Shown in pieces: positions 9,299-20,517 of a DNA stretch of 64,000 nucleotides; position 1 is the stretch's first letter; each line of letters starts with the position of its first letter. Location: assembly GCA_905221215.1 (NCBI GenBank), contig CAJNCI010000003.1, positions 1-64,000 on the forward strand, written 5' to 3'. The notes beneath the pieces were generated by a model. The model saw only the letters and a list, made by a program, of their open reading frames with translations, had not been told where the DNA came from and ran no database searches. The DNA comes from a bacterium (GTDB lineage: Bacteria; Bacillota; Bacilli; Lactobacillales; Streptococcaceae). Both the position numbers and the translations under genes were made by a program.

Positions 9299-9313
9299 AT
9301 TTTTTAGAAAATT
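9299..9313 (-). promoter_or_regulatory. Possible CodY box upstream of the aliC-type gene
   Basis: AATTTTCTAAAAAAT matches the CodY consensus at 13 of 15 positions, 14 bases upstream of the -35. Its placement is similar to the candidate at aliA. Confidence 0.4.
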
Positions 9314-9355
9314 CTAACAAATGTTTTTAAAAGAGTTTTTTACACAACTTTTAGC

Positions 9356-9387
9356 AAAAAACCTCAAACTCTAAGGCTCAAGGTTCT
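9356..9387 (-). terminator. dexB terminator
   Basis: On the minus strand AACCTTGAG and TTTGAGGTT form a stem followed by TTTTT, immediately after the dexB stop. Confidence 0.6.
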
Positions 9388-9393
9388 CACTTT

Positions 9394-11013
<1,620 letters not shown>

Positions 11014-11038
11014 TCATTATTTTAATAATCTATAGTCT

Positions 11039-11075
11039 ATGATAGCGCTTTTGGGAATTTTGTGCAAGCGTTTGC
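11039..11075 (-). promoter_or_regulatory. dexB promoter with LacI-family (cre/MalR-like) operator
   Basis: On the minus strand, TTGCAC (11062-11067), a 17-base spacer and TATCAT (11039-11044). The -35 is embedded in the near-palindrome GCAAACGCTTGC (11064-11075), which resembles catabolite-response or MalR operators. Repression by CcpA or a maltose-type LacI regulator is an inference. Confidence 0.65.
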
Positions 11076-11156
11076 CTAATCTTTTTACTTCCTTTTTCAA
11101 CTCCATAGTTTCCTAACTTCCAATTTTTTATTATAATAGAGGTCAGAGGTAAAAAA

Positions 11157-12641
11157 ATGAAAAAACAAGCTTTTAGTTCTGAACAATATTTGAATCTACA
11201 GCGCGACCACATTTTGGAGCGCATTAACCAGTTTGACGGCAAGCTCTACTTGGAGTTTGGTGGTAAAATGTTAGAAGATTTCCACGCTGCTCGTGTCCTT
11301 CCTGGTTATGAGCCTGACAACAAAATCAAGCTCTTGCAAGAATTGAAAGAGCAGGTTGAGGTCGTGATTGCCATTAATGCTAGCAATATCGAGCACTCTA
11401 AAGCACGTGGTGACTTGGGCATTTCTTATGACCAAGAAGTTCTTCGTTTGATTGACAAATTCAATGAATTGGGAATTTTTGTTGGCTCTGTTGTCATCAC
11501 ACAGTACGCTGGCCAACCAGCTGCAGATGCCTTCCGAAATCAACTTGAGAAAAACGGAATTGATTCTTATCTTCATTATCCGATCAAAGGATATCCGACG
11601 GATATGGATCACATCATTTCACCAGAAGGAATGGGGAAAAACGACTACATCAAAACCAGTCGTAACTTGATCGTCGTAACAGCTCCTGGACCTGGTTCTG
11701 GAAAATTGGCAACTTGTATGTCAAATATGTACCACGACCAAATCAATGGTATCAAGTCTGGTTACGCTAAATTTGAAACCTTCCCAGTTTGGAATCTTCC
11801 CCTTCATCACCCAGTCAATTTGGCCTACGAGGCTGCAACCGCAGACCTTGATGATGTCAACATGATTGACCCCTTCCATCTCCAAACCTACGGAGAGACC
11901 ACTGTCAACTACAACCGTGATATCGAAATTTTCCCAGTGCTCAAGCGCATGTTGGAGCGCATTCTCGGAGAATCACCATACGCTTCTCCGACAGACATGG
12001 GTGTCAACATGGTTGGTTTCGCTATTACAGATGACGAGGCTGCTGTCGAAGCTTCTAAACAAGAAATCATCCGCCGTTACTATCAAACTGTTCTTGACTT
12101 CAAGGCTGAAAAAGTTGGCGAAGCGGCTGTCAAGAAGATTGAACTTCTCATGAACGACCTCGGCATCACACCTGCAGACCGTAAGGTTGCTGTCGTTGCC
12201 CGTCAAAAGGCAGAAGAAACTGGTGGTCCTGCCCTAGCCCTTGAATTGCCAAATGGGGAAATTGTCACTGGTAAAAACTCTGAGCTCTTTGGCCCAACAG
12301 CCGCTGCCTTGATCAACGCTATCAAGAAATCAGCTGACATTGCTAAAGAAGTAAAACTCATCGAACCTGAACTTGTCAAGCCAATCCAAGGTCTTAAAAT
12401 CGATCATCTGGGTAGCCGCAATCCACGCCTTCATTCAAATGAAATCCTGATTGCACTTGCTATCACAGCTACAGAAAATCCTGATGCTGCCCGCGCTATG
12501 GAAGAACTTGGCAACCTCAAAGGAAGCGAAGCCCACTCAACTATCATCTTGACAGATGAAGACAAGAATGTCCTTCGTAAATTGGGTATCAACGTAACCT
12601 TTGACCCTTACTACCAATACGATCGCTTGTATCGTAAGTAA
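11157..12641 (+). CDS. DUF1846 family protein
   Basis: Conserved protein of the DUF1846 family, whose cellular role is not firmly established; structures show a NAD-like Rossmann fold. Length is 494 residues, full for the family. Visible blocks are [20 protein letters not shown] near residue 30, [22 protein letters not shown] near 180, and the C-terminal [18 protein letters not shown]. It is divergent from dexB and convergent with nothing; a TATAAT at 11132-11137 and AGAGGT ribosome site precede the ATG. It is followed by its own terminator and then luxS, the order found in pneumococcus. Confidence 0.88.
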   Translation: MKKQAFSSEQYLNLQRDHILERINQFDGKLYLEFGGKMLEDFHAARVLPGYEPDNKIKLLQELKEQVEVVIAINASNIEHSKARGDLGISYDQEVLRLIDKFNELGIFVGSVVITQYAGQPAADAFRNQLEKNGIDSYLHYPIKGYPTDMDHIISPEGMGKNDYIKTSRNLIVVTAPGPGSGKLATCMSNMYHDQINGIKSGYAKFETFPVWNLPLHHPVNLAYEAATADLDDVNMIDPFHLQTYGETTVNYNRDIEIFPVLKRMLERILGESPYASPTDMGVNMVGFAITDDEAAVEASKQEIIRRYYQTVLDFKAEKVGEAAVKKIELLMNDLGITPADRKVAVVARQKAEETGGPALALELPNGEIVTGKNSELFGPTAAALINAIKKSADIAKEVKLIEPELVKPIQGLKIDHLGSRNPRLHSNEILIALAITATENPDAARAMEELGNLKGSEAHSTIILTDEDKNVLRKLGINVTFDPYYQYDRLYRK

Positions 12642-12648
12642 AGATTTC

Positions 12649-12675
12649 AACCTCTCCACCCTCGGAGAGGTTTTC
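12649..12675 (+). terminator. Terminator after the DUF1846 gene
   Basis: Perfect 9-bp stem AACCTCTCC / GGAGAGGTT with a six-base loop and TTTT, 8 bases after the stop. Confidence 0.88.
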
Positions 12676-12699
12676 TCTCTGTCTCAGGAGCCGGCTTTA

Positions 12700-12708
12700 T
12701 GTTATAAT
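12700..12708 (+). promoter_or_regulatory. luxS extended -10 promoter
   Basis: TGTTATAAT, an extended -10 (TG-N-TATAAT), 28 bases before the luxS ATG; GAAAGGA serves as ribosome site. Confidence 0.75.
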
Positions 12709-12735
12709 GAAATTAGAAAACTGAAAGGATTTACC

Positions 12736-13218
12736 ATGTCAAAAGAAGTTATTGTTGAAAGTTTTGAACTTGACCACACTATTGTTAAAGCACCCTATGT
12801 TCGCTTGATTGGGGAAGAAACTGGACCAAAGGGAGACATCATCTCCAATTATGATATTCGCTTGGTGCAACCAAACGAAGACTCAATCCCTACCGCTGGC
12901 CTTCACACCATTGAACACCTCTTAGCCAAACTCATCCGTACCCGAATTGACGGTATGATTGACTGTTCGCCATTTGGTTGCCGCACAGGCTTCCACATGA
13001 TTATGTGGGGACGTCATACTAGCGCTGAAATTGCATCTGTTATCAAGGATTCACTCAAAGAAATCGCTGAAACTACCACTTGGGAAGATGTCCCAGGAAC
13101 AACCATCGAATCTTGCGGAAACTACAAGGACCACAGCCTCTTCTCTGCTAAAGAATGGGCAAAACTCATCTTGGAACAAGGAATCTCAGATGATGCCTTT
13201 GAGCGCCATGTCATCTAA
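12736..13218 (+). CDS. luxS: S-ribosylhomocysteine lyase LuxS
   Basis: Cleaves S-ribosylhomocysteine to homocysteine and DPD, the precursor of AI-2, in the activated methyl cycle. Length is 160 residues, normal. The metal-binding HxxEH motif is present (HTIEH at residues 55-59), as are the [12 protein letters not shown] block and the catalytic/metal cysteine in [11 protein letters not shown]. The frame is open upstream to 12601, but that stretch runs through a terminator and promoter. The ATG at 12736 has a good ribosome site and gives the canonical N-terminus. It is monocistronic, with a terminator on each side. Confidence 0.96.
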   Translation: MSKEVIVESFELDHTIVKAPYVRLIGEETGPKGDIISNYDIRLVQPNEDSIPTAGLHTIEHLLAKLIRTRIDGMIDCSPFGCRTGFHMIMWGRHTSAEIASVIKDSLKEIAETTTWEDVPGTTIESCGNYKDHSLFSAKEWAKLILEQGISDDAFERHVI

Positions 13219-13226
13219 ACACAAAA

Positions 13227-13262
13227 AAGGAACCAGTTTTTCATCTGGCTCCTTCTTTTTTA
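13227..13262 (+). terminator. luxS terminator
   Basis: AAGGAACCAG pairs with CTGGCTCCTT (one mismatch) over an 8-base loop, followed by CTTTTTTT. Confidence 0.9.
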
Positions 13263-13280
13263 TTCTCAAAATTTTGTCTT

Positions 13281-13393
13281 ATACTCAATGAAAATCAAAG
13301 AGCAAACTAGGAAACTAGCCGCAGGTTGCTCAAAACACTGTTTTGAGGTTGCAGATAGAGTTGACATGGTTTGAAGAGATTTTCGAAGAGTAT
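13281..13393 (+). repeat. BOX element abutting the clpL stop codon
   Basis: boxA-boxC BOX from ATACTCAATGAAAATCAAAG to TTTTCGAAGAGTAT. Its last base is the third base of the clpL stop codon read on the minus strand. Confidence 0.9.
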
Positions 13394-15498
13394 TAGGCTT
13401 TTTCACGAATAACTAAACCACCATCTTCCATATCTGCTTCCAGATGTTTGGCATCTAGATGATCCAAGTGGAAGTCTGTTACCTTATCACGAATTTCTTG
13501 TTCAACCACGCGACGGAGAGGGCGAACACCCATGACTTCATCATAGCCTTCTTCTGTGATATAGTCTTTAGCTGCTTGACTGACTATCAAGTCAATGTCT
13601 TTCTTAGCCAAGGTTTGGTTGACTTCAGCCAGCATTAAATCCACAATCTTAGAAAGGTCTTCCTTCGTCAAGTGTGAGAACTCGATAACTGCGTTGAAGC
13701 GGTTAAGGAATTCTGGACGGAAGAATGGTTTCAAACGATCCATCAATTCTGGTTTATCCGCATCTTCTGTCAAGTTGGCTTCATAGCCAAATCCAGCATT
13801 TGATGTCGCGATAATAACAGTGTTCTTGAAGTTCACTGTATTGCCTTGACCATCTGTCAAACGACCATCATCCAAGACTTGAAGGAGAAGAGTGATCACT
13901 TGGGGATCAGCCTTTTCAATCTCATCCAAGAGAATGATAGAGTAAGGATTTCGACGAACACGTTCTGTCAAGGTATTGCTATTGTCATCATATCCTACAT
14001 ATCCGGCTGTTGTACCGATCAATTTAGATACGGCTGTGCGGTCACTGTATTCAGACATATCCAAACGGATAATCGCATCCTTAGTTCCAAACATATCCAG
14101 CGCCAATTGCTTAGCAAGTTCTGTCTTACCAACCCCAGTTGGACCTACAAAGAGGAAGCTACCGATTGGGCGATTACCTTCATCAAAACCAGCACGGTTA
14201 CGACGGATGGCACGAGCTACAGCTTCAACTGCCTTGTCTTGGCCGATCACCTTGTGTTCCAAACGATGAGCCATATCTTTCAAACGTTCGATATCAGATG
14301 CTCCCATTTGTGACACTGGGATACCCGTCATTCGTTCTACAGATTCAGCCACATCGTTGACACTTGCAGTCACTTTCATATCTTCTGTATGGTTTTCAAT
14401 TTTCTTTTCTAATTCTGCAATGCGTGTTTTATAGTTTAGGGCTGCTTCAAAATCTTCTGCCTCAACTGCTTTTTCTTGCTTGTCTTTTTCTGCCTCGATT
14501 TCCCGTTCAACAGCATGCACATCTGTTACAGGATGTTGAGCCGCCAAGTGGGCTGCCGTTACATCGACAAGGTCAATAGCCTTATCTGGCAAGCTACGTT
14601 GTGGAATATATTGGACAGAATAATCCACTGCTGCTTTCAAGACTTCGTCTGGCAAGATGACATTGTGGTGTTGTTGATAGAGGTCACGAATTCCTTGAAG
14701 GATTTTAAAAGTATCCTCTGCTGAAGGAGCGTTGACCTTGACTTCGTTGAAACGACGAGCAAGAGCAGCATTCTTCAAGATGGTATTACGATATTCATCC
14801 TGAGTTGTCGCTCCAATCACTGTCAACTCACCACGAGAGAGGGCTGGCTTAAGAATATCCGCAAGCCCTTTAGATCCACTGTCTCCACCAGTAGATCCAG
14901 CACCGAGGATTTGGTGAATTTCATCAAAGAAGAGGATAATATTCCCTGCTTCTTTCACTTCATTGACTAGGTTTTGGACGTTTTCTTCAAAGCTACCACG
15001 GTATTGAGTACCAGCCTCAAGACCTGAGATATCAATAGAAATAATCTCCTTGTTCTTAATGGCAGCTGGAACATCACCGTTCACAATAGCTTGCGCTAGA
15101 CCTTCGACAACGGCTGTCTTACCAACACCTGCATCTCCGACAAGTACAGGATTATTCTTGGTACGGCGTGAAAGAATTTCAGATGTTTCTTGAATTTCTT
15201 TGTTTCGGCCGATAACAGGATCCAACTTGCCCTCGCGAGCCTCTGCAGTCAAGTTACGACCGAGTTTAGCAAGGACACCATCTTGTTTCATACCTGAAGC
15301 CTGTTGTTGTATTTGTCCATCAGTTTCTGCATTTCCTGGCAATTGACCAGTCGCACGATAGTGAGCAAATTCCTCAGGTGTCACTTCACGTCCATTAATC
15401 AAGTAACGACGGTTTTCAGAACTGTATCCTCGCATACCACCCATCAATTGGTTAAATAAATCATCCATGTTGTTAAAGTTATTAAAGTTGTTGTTCAT
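13393..15498 (-). CDS. clpL: Clp-family ATPase ClpL
   Basis: HSP100/Clp ATPase working as a stress chaperone; known in pneumococcus for thermotolerance. Length is 701 residues. It has an N-terminal Asn/Gly-rich segment ([20 protein letters not shown]), AAA+ domain 1 with Walker A GDAGVGKT near residue 121 and Walker [10 protein letters not shown], a short coiled middle region (about 330-380), and AAA+ domain 2 with Walker A GPTGVGKT and Walker [11 protein letters not shown] ClpB-type D2-small domain ends it. No ClpP-binding IGF/L tripeptide was noticed, fitting ClpL. AGAGGT precedes the ATG. CtsR-type sites upstream point to heat-shock control. Confidence 0.95.
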   Translation of the reverse strand: MNNNFNNFNNMDDLFNQLMGGMRGYSSENRRYLINGREVTPEEFAHYRATGQLPGNAETDGQIQQQASGMKQDGVLAKLGRNLTAEAREGKLDPVIGRNKEIQETSEILSRRTKNNPVLVGDAGVGKTAVVEGLAQAIVNGDVPAAIKNKEIISIDISGLEAGTQYRGSFEENVQNLVNEVKEAGNIILFFDEIHQILGAGSTGGDSGSKGLADILKPALSRGELTVIGATTQDEYRNTILKNAALARRFNEVKVNAPSAEDTFKILQGIRDLYQQHHNVILPDEVLKAAVDYSVQYIPQRSLPDKAIDLVDVTAAHLAAQHPVTDVHAVEREIEAEKDKQEKAVEAEDFEAALNYKTRIAELEKKIENHTEDMKVTASVNDVAESVERMTGIPVSQMGASDIERLKDMAHRLEHKVIGQDKAVEAVARAIRRNRAGFDEGNRPIGSFLFVGPTGVGKTELAKQLALDMFGTKDAIIRLDMSEYSDRTAVSKLIGTTAGYVGYDDNSNTLTERVRRNPYSIILLDEIEKADPQVITLLLQVLDDGRLTDGQGNTVNFKNTVIIATSNAGFGYEANLTEDADKPELMDRLKPFFRPEFLNRFNAVIEFSHLTKEDLSKIVDLMLAEVNQTLAKKDIDLIVSQAAKDYITEEGYDEVMGVRPLRRVVEQEIRDKVTDFHLDHLDAKHLEADMEDGGLVIREKA

Positions 15499-15540
15499 AT
15501 TCTTTACCTCTTTTTGTTTACTTAGTTATGATTACTGATA

Positions 15541-15557
15541 TTGACTATCTTTGACCT
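15541..15557 (-). promoter_or_regulatory. CtsR-type operator proximal to clpL
   Basis: On the minus strand AGGTCAAAGATAGTCAA, matching the direct-heptad CtsR pattern (RGTCAAA-NNN-RGTCAAA) with one mismatch at the last base. It lies about 43 bases before the clpL ATG and downstream of the small ORF. Confidence 0.7.
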
Positions 15558-15580
15558 TTGTCTTAAAAAATTTAGACTAG

Positions 15581-15670
15581 CTAAATCGCTACTCTAGGTA
15601 CTATTTCTGGTTTTTCTTTTTCAAGCAGGAGTAGACTATCTTTACTTCTGAAGATTTCTAGATTAAACAT
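15581..15670 (-). CDS. Small ORF (29 residues) in the clpL leader
   Basis: ATG at 15670, TAG ending at 15581, 29 codons: MFNLEIFRSK, then a leucine run (SLLLLEKEK) and an end PEIVPRVAI. A strong GAGGTG ribosome site sits five bases before the ATG, and a good sigma-A promoter with a CtsR site lies upstream, so it should be the first ORF of the clpL transcript. No known family is recognised. It could be a leader peptide, a real microprotein, or a chance frame; the ribosome site and promoter placement favour translation. Confidence 0.5.
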   Translation of the reverse strand: MFNLEIFRSKDSLLLLEKEKPEIVPRVAI

Positions 15671-15738
15671 AGACACACCTCTTTCTATTTTACTTTAAAT
15701 AAGCGTTCGAGTAAGGCTTTCATTTACCTTACGTTCAT

Positions 15739-15788
15739 AATATACTACATTAGTCAGAAAAGGTCAAGGGATTTGACTTTAATTGACC
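15739..15788 (-). promoter_or_regulatory. clpL promoter with distal CtsR-type operator
   Basis: On the minus strand, TTGACC (15762-15767), a 17-base spacer and TATATT (15739-15744). Just upstream of the -35 is GGTCAATTAAAGTCAAA (15772-15788), one mismatch from the CtsR heptad repeat. The remainder of the 337-base mraY-clpL gap holds the small ORF and the proximal operator. Confidence 0.75.
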
Positions 15789-15804
15789 AATATTTTTTTA
15801 AAGT

Positions 15805-15829
15805 AAAAACACCCTGAAATACCAGGGTG
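15805..15829 (-). terminator. Terminator of the rsmH-mraY operon
   Basis: CACCCTG / CAGGGTG stem with a six-base loop followed by TTTTT on the minus strand, six bases after the mraY stop. Confidence 0.88.
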
Positions 15830-15835
15830 CCATTC

Positions 15836-16816
15836 TTACATCAAATACAAAATTGCTAGGGTCAGAAGACTTGCTAGAAGTCCCACTCCCCAAAAGAAGA
15901 AGTCAACCTTCCACTCGCTCCAAGGATTTCCTTTACCAGACAATCCTCCAAGCTCAAAATGATGATGCACAGGCGTCATACGGAAAATACGTTTACCACC
16001 TGTCAGTTTGAAATAGCTGACTTGCATCATGACCGAAGTTGTTTCAAAGACATAAACAATTCCAATAATCAAGAGAGTCCATTCTTGGTGGAGAGCCATT
16101 GAGATAGCTGCCAACATTCCACCGAGAGCCAAACTTCCCACATCTCCCATAAAGACCTTAGCAGGCTTGTGGTTAAAGACGAAGAAACCGAGTAAACCAC
16201 CAATCATAGCCATAACCACTAGAAGAATATCCATCTGACCTTGCACATAGGCAATAACTCCATAGGCAGACAAGCTGATGACTACTGAAATACTAGCTAG
16301 ACCGTCAATGCCGTCTGTCAAGTTGACTGCGTTTGAAAAACCAACTAGCCAGAAAAGGGCGAAGACAATATAGAAAATCCCTAGATGCACTTGGTAACCA
16401 AAGACTGAAAGCATATCGCCACCGCGCTCATAGAAAAGGTAGAAAACGACCCCACCTAGGAGCTGAAGTGCCAATTTTTGCTTAGGATTCAGCCCCTCAT
16501 TGATTTTACGAAAGACCTTGAGAAAGTCATCTAAAAATCCGACAAGTCCATAAAGGACCAAGATGAACAAAATCATTCCCACATTATTGGTCAATTGTTT
16601 TGAAAAAAGGGCAACAAGGAAACTCACCACAACTGCAGCAATGAGGAAAACAAGTCCCCCCATAGTTGGCGTGCCAGCTTTTGCCTGATGCTGTTTGACA
16701 TCCTCGTGCATCTGCTGACCTGTAATTTGCGCCTTTCTATAAAATTGGATAAAGGCCGGAATTCCTACCAAAGTTAGTAAAAATGTCACAATTCCAGCAC
16801 TGATGGAAATAAACAT
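15836..16816 (-). CDS. mraY: Phospho-N-acetylmuramoyl-pentapeptide-transferase
   Basis: Integral membrane enzyme transferring phospho-MurNAc-pentapeptide from UDP to undecaprenyl phosphate, giving lipid I. Length is 326 residues with about ten membrane segments. Conserved blocks are [13 protein letters not shown] (cytosolic loop), [10 protein letters not shown] (catalytic Asp-Asp), [10 protein letters not shown] (Mg/nucleotide loop) and [13 protein letters not shown] near the C-terminus. It starts one base after the pbpX stop, with AGGAGA as ribosome site inside the pbpX end, so translation is coupled. It is the last gene of the rsmH-ftsL-pbpX-mraY operon. Confidence 0.96.
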   Translation of the reverse strand: MFISISAGIVTFLLTLVGIPAFIQFYRKAQITGQQMHEDVKQHQAKAGTPTMGGLVFLIAAVVVSFLVALFSKQLTNNVGMILFILVLYGLVGFLDDFLKVFRKINEGLNPKQKLALQLLGGVVFYLFYERGGDMLSVFGYQVHLGIFYIVFALFWLVGFSNAVNLTDGIDGLASISVVISLSAYGVIAYVQGQMDILLVVMAMIGGLLGFFVFNHKPAKVFMGDVGSLALGGMLAAISMALHQEWTLLIIGIVYVFETTSVMMQVSYFKLTGGKRIFRMTPVHHHFELGGLSGKGNPWSEWKVDFFFWGVGLLASLLTLAILYLM

Positions 16817-16817
16817 A

Positions 16818-19070
16818 TTAGTCTCCTAAAGTTAATGTAATTTTTTTAATGCCCTTGATAGCTGTATTAGCACGAACATCTTGCTTCTGCACAGTAGAGC
16901 CTGAACCTTCAAATTCAAGTTCTATATTTAACCACTTAGAAAAAGCTTCTGCGGTTGCTTTTGTCCAACCATACATATCTGGAACTTCCTCTGCTTTATC
17001 AGATAAGAGGAGGACTTGCTGGTTAGGTGCAAGATTAGTCCCTTCTTCTACAGATGATTCTTTAATCTTTGTTCCTGTTCCTACAACGATTGGTTGCACA
17101 ATATTGCGACGTAAGGCTTCCGCCAAATCACCAGGTGAAATATCCTTGATGCTAGGCATGGCATAAGCGCTTTGATTGGTTACCTGTTCTAACGTTTTAG
17201 CGGTAGATTGGAGGTTAAGGGAATCTTTCATAGCCACTGCTCTTTCCAAGATAGGATTGGCAAATTCCCCCAACTGAATACCTGAATAATGCTCAGGCTG
17301 TTGAACCGTCACATAGAGGATAAAATCAGGATTTTCAGCAGGGTTCATCGATACTGCTGAAAAAATGTAATTGGTCGTACCAACCAAGTAACCTCCATTT
17401 TTCTCATCGGCAATCTGGGCTGTACCAGACTTGAGAGCTACATTTTGACCAGGAACAGTTACAGTTGGCTTGCCTGTGCTGTGGTTATGCATGGTTCCAT
17501 AAACTGGATCCGTTCCTACCAAAACCATGTTGGTTCGAGTTAGACTGGCTGCATCTTTGGAAACAGGATTTCCTACAATCTCTTTTTGAGATTTCCGAAC
17601 AGATTGGTCATTTGGGTCATATAAGGCACTGATAAATTTAGGTTCTAGCATGACTCCATCGTTGGCAATAGCCGTGAAGGCACGAATCATTTGCGTCTGT
17701 GTCACTGAAATACCTTGACCGAAGGAACTCATGGCAATATTAACGATATTGTCCTCAGGTAATTGCCCAGCATACTCATCACTCATACCAAAACGAGTCG
17801 GCACTCCAAATTTGAAACGATTGAGGTAATCTAGCCAAGTAGTGTCCCCCATCTTTTGCTCAAGAAGCGTCATCCCAACGTTACTTGAGTGAGCAAAACC
17901 TTGCAAGAAGGTCATCATACCACCGCCAGTCAAACCTTCATTAACGTCCCAATCTCGAATCGTCACATCTGCTATTTTTAATTCACTACTATTGAAGACT
18001 TCTCCTCCTGGGAAAGTATTATTGTCAATAGCAGCAGCGAGCGTCATGACCTTCATGGTTGACCCTGGCTCATAGTTACTTTGATAAAGGATATCACGCC
18101 AAACAAAGTCCTTGGTAAGTCCTTCCTTAGTATCGGCATCAAAGGTTGGCCTCTGCGTCGTTGCAAGAATTTCCCCCGTTTTAGCACTAACCAAGGTAGC
18201 CGTCATATACTTGCCTTTTACTTTTTCTTGAAAAACATTCATCTGTGTTTCCATGAAGGACTGAAGGGTGCTAGAAATAGTCGTATAAACATCCTTACCA
18301 TCTACCGTTTGCTGAGACACTTGTTCAGTTCCAGGAACAATATTACCCAGACGATCTTTTTCATAGGTAATAATACCGTCTTTCCCTGCAAGAATACTGT
18401 TCAAGGAACTCTCCATCCCAGAAGTTCCCAGCAAACTCTTGCTACCATCCTCATTTTCATGGAGTTGGGCCAAACCAATAAAACTAGAAGCGAATTGTCC
18501 ATTTGGATAGCTTCTATTAGGGCTAGTTGTAAAGTCAATCCCTTCAACACTAGCGTCTTTTAGATCCTTTTTAATAGCCATCATATTGGCATAGGTAATC
18601 CCATTTCCTTTGGCACCAAAAGAAACTTGAGTCAGATTCGGTTGAGACAATTGTTCTTTAACATAAGCCTCGTCCATATCCAAATACTTATGGAAAACCT
18701 CTGCTACCTTATTAAACTGGGCATCTTCTACATAAAGAATTTTACCAGTTGCTGATTTGTATTTTTTATCAATAACAGCATAGACATTATAGGAGGTTGC
18801 GTCCTCAGCAATCGGGACTCCATTTCGGTCATAAATAGTCCCACGTTTGGCAGGGACTGTACGAGTTATTTGGTGAACTTTCTTAGCCTCTTTGACTAGA
18901 TCCGTTCCAAATTTACTACCACTCCCGATAATAACAGCAAAATTGACCAAAAAGACAGCGAAAAGTACGACAGCTAACAAGCTGATGTACTTCCCCACTA
19001 TTTTACGGTTTTCTGCTGGAGATTTACGGTTTCTAATCGCAAATCGGGTTATTCTTTTTGTCCACTTCAT
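16818..19070 (-). CDS. pbpX: Penicillin-binding protein 2x
   Basis: Monofunctional class B transpeptidase for septal peptidoglycan and a main beta-lactam target in pneumococci. Length is 750 residues. It has a short cytoplasmic tail, one membrane segment (about 30-50), the PBP dimer domain ([15 protein letters not shown]), a transpeptidase domain with STMK (nucleophile Ser, about residue 337), SSN and LKSGT motifs, and two C-terminal PASTA domains. The active-site Thr after the Ser is kept (STMK, not SAMK). Many positions after the KSGT box differ from the R6 sequence as I remember it (for example [15 protein letters not shown]), which fits an S. mitis-type allele or a mosaic. Confidence 0.96.
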   Translation of the reverse strand: MKWTKRITRFAIRNRKSPAENRKIVGKYISLLAVVLFAVFLVNFAVIIGSGSKFGTDLVKEAKKVHQITRTVPAKRGTIYDRNGVPIAEDATSYNVYAVIDKKYKSATGKILYVEDAQFNKVAEVFHKYLDMDEAYVKEQLSQPNLTQVSFGAKGNGITYANMMAIKKDLKDASVEGIDFTTSPNRSYPNGQFASSFIGLAQLHENEDGSKSLLGTSGMESSLNSILAGKDGIITYEKDRLGNIVPGTEQVSQQTVDGKDVYTTISSTLQSFMETQMNVFQEKVKGKYMTATLVSAKTGEILATTQRPTFDADTKEGLTKDFVWRDILYQSNYEPGSTMKVMTLAAAIDNNTFPGGEVFNSSELKIADVTIRDWDVNEGLTGGGMMTFLQGFAHSSNVGMTLLEQKMGDTTWLDYLNRFKFGVPTRFGMSDEYAGQLPEDNIVNIAMSSFGQGISVTQTQMIRAFTAIANDGVMLEPKFISALYDPNDQSVRKSQKEIVGNPVSKDAASLTRTNMVLVGTDPVYGTMHNHSTGKPTVTVPGQNVALKSGTAQIADEKNGGYLVGTTNYIFSAVSMNPAENPDFILYVTVQQPEHYSGIQLGEFANPILERAVAMKDSLNLQSTAKTLEQVTNQSAYAMPSIKDISPGDLAEALRRNIVQPIVVGTGTKIKESSVEEGTNLAPNQQVLLLSDKAEEVPDMYGWTKATAEAFSKWLNIELEFEGSGSTVQKQDVRANTAIKGIKKITLTLGD

Positions 19071-19073
19071 ATC

Positions 19074-19391
19074 TTACTCCGCTGATCGAATATTCTCGTT
19101 ATTCAATTTTAAGTCCTTAGAATTTGCGATTTCTTTCAAGCGTTCTGCCCTCAACAATTCATTTACCTCTTGTTTGGCATCATCCAACTCTGTCTTCTTC
19201 TCTTCTATCTGCGCATTGATTTTTGTCAAATCATTTTGTACTTGTAGGAGTCGAGTCTGCATAAAGATAATACTAAGCGCCAAAACGAGAGCTGTAAACG
19301 CAATGGAAAGATAAAAAGCCTTCTCCACACGGGAGAATTTTTTTATACGACTCTGCAAGAATTGACTGGTTGTTTCTTTTTTATCTACCAT
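19074..19391 (-). CDS. ftsL: Cell division protein FtsL
   Basis: Small bitopic divisome protein that works with DivIC/FtsB and DivIB/FtsQ. Length is 105 residues. A basic cytoplasmic N-terminus is followed by one membrane helix (AFYLSIAFTALVLALSIIFM, about 27-46) and an extracytoplasmic leucine-zipper coiled coil (RLLQVQNDLTKINAQIEEK). It lies three bases upstream of pbpX and nine downstream of rsmH, the standard dcw order. Low sequence conservation is normal for FtsL; position and topology carry the call. Confidence 0.92.
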   Translation of the reverse strand: MVDKKETTSQFLQSRIKKFSRVEKAFYLSIAFTALVLALSIIFMQTRLLQVQNDLTKINAQIEEKKTELDDAKQEVNELLRAERLKEIANSKDLKLNNENIRSAE

Positions 19392-19400
19392 TTTTTCCTC

Positions 19401-20351
19401 TTACTTGTGAATTTTTCTGGCCACGCGCAACTTAGCTGAGTGCGAGCGGTTATTGGCTTCTAATTCTTCTGCACTTGGCAAGATTGGTTTACGGGACACC
19501 AATTCCATCTTGGGCTTGAGATCATCTGGGATGAAAGGCAAACCTTTAGGAACTTCCACCGTTGAAGCTTCTTTGAACAATTGTTTGGTCAAGCGGTCTT
19601 CTAGCGAATGGAAGGTAATCACTGAGATTCTACCATCTAGAGCCAACATCTCCATAGCCTGCTGGATAGATTCATCTGCCGCCCCCAGTTCATCATTGAC
19701 TTCAATTCGAATAGCCTGGAAAATCTGCTTGGCAGGATGGCCCTTTTTCTTGAGTTCCTTGGCAGGTTTAGCCGACTTGATAATCTCAGCCAACTCAGTC
19801 GTTGTCTCAATTGGCTTCACTTCACGTGCTTGTTCAATCTTGCGGGCAATCTGTTTAGAGAATTTGTCCTCACCATACTTGAAGAAAATTCGCACCAAGT
19901 CATGATAGTCATAGTGGTTCACCACTTCATAAGCTGTCAGACTAGCATCCTGATTCATCCGCATGTCCAGTGGTGCATCCTTTTTATAAGAAAAACCACG
20001 CTCACGCTGATCTAGTTGAGGACTAGACACTCCCAAGTCATAACAAATTCCATCAATTTCCTGAACACCAGCTTCGCGCAAACGTGCCTGTAAATGACGG
20101 AAGTTATCCTTGATAAAAGTCACCATCCCCTTTTCAATGTAGGGTGCCAAGCGTTCTTGCGCATTGTCGATGGCATTCTGGTCCTGGTCAAAGGCATAGA
20201 GATGTCCTTTTTCACTTAATTTACTTAATAAATATTCGCTATGGCCTGCTCCACCCAAAGTCGCATCAACGTAGATACCGTCAGGTTTGACGTCGAGCAT
20301 ATCAATCGTTTCGTGGAGTAAGACCGTTACATGATGAAATTCTTTTGTCAT
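19401..20351 (-). CDS. rsmH: 16S rRNA (cytosine-1402-N4)-methyltransferase
   Basis: SAM-dependent methyltransferase modifying C1402 of 16S rRNA (MraW). Length is 316 residues. The N-terminal [14 protein letters not shown], the SAM motif [33 protein letters not shown] and the C-terminal ISFHSLEDR-type block ([15 protein letters not shown]) are present. It is the first gene of the division operon. A TGGTAAAAT extended -10 lies only ten bases upstream of the ATG and no Shine-Dalgarno is visible, so a leaderless or nearly leaderless transcript is possible. Confidence 0.95.
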   Translation of the reverse strand: MTKEFHHVTVLLHETIDMLDVKPDGIYVDATLGGAGHSEYLLSKLSEKGHLYAFDQDQNAIDNAQERLAPYIEKGMVTFIKDNFRHLQARLREAGVQEIDGICYDLGVSSPQLDQRERGFSYKKDAPLDMRMNQDASLTAYEVVNHYDYHDLVRIFFKYGEDKFSKQIARKIEQAREVKPIETTTELAEIIKSAKPAKELKKKGHPAKQIFQAIRIEVNDELGAADESIQQAMEMLALDGRISVITFHSLEDRLTKQLFKEASTVEVPKGLPFIPDDLKPKMELVSRKPILPSAEELEANNRSHSAKLRVARKIHK

Positions 20352-20360
20352 ATCTTATCT

Positions 20361-20368
20361 ATTTTACC
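20361..20368 (-). promoter_or_regulatory. rsmH extended -10 (TGGTAAAAT)
   Basis: On the minus strand TAAAAT occupies 20361-20366, preceded by TGG. Predicted start near 20354, about three bases before the ATG at 20351. No strong -35 is seen. Confidence 0.55.
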
Positions 20369-20437
20369 ACAAATCTGACCAGCTTGCACTAGTCAGACAA
20401 ATAGGCCAAAAACAAGTAAGATTTCTTTAAGAAATAT

Positions 20438-20496
20438 GTCAAATATGCTTGACATTCACTCTATAGAAGAATATAATGTAGTCAAATATATGCGAC
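20438..20496 (+). promoter_or_regulatory. Promoter of the Xre/DUF3278 operon with paired operator-like repeats
   Basis: TTGACA (20449-20454), 17-base spacer, TATAAT (20472-20477). Two related 16-mers flank the core: GTCAAATATGCTTGAC (20438-20453, overlapping the -35) and GTCAAATATATGCGAC (20481-20496, over the start site). Both begin GTCAAATAT and end GAC. They are plausible sites for autorepression by the downstream Xre protein. Confidence 0.8.
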
Positions 20497-20517
20497 ACAA
20501 ATCAGAAAGGAGAACAG

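Noticed and set aside
13846..14313. 155-codon plus-strand frame antisense to clpL
   Set aside because: Shadow of the ClpL coding region.
18081..18563. 160-codon plus-strand frame antisense to pbpX
   Set aside because: Shadow of the transpeptidase gene; no ribosome site.
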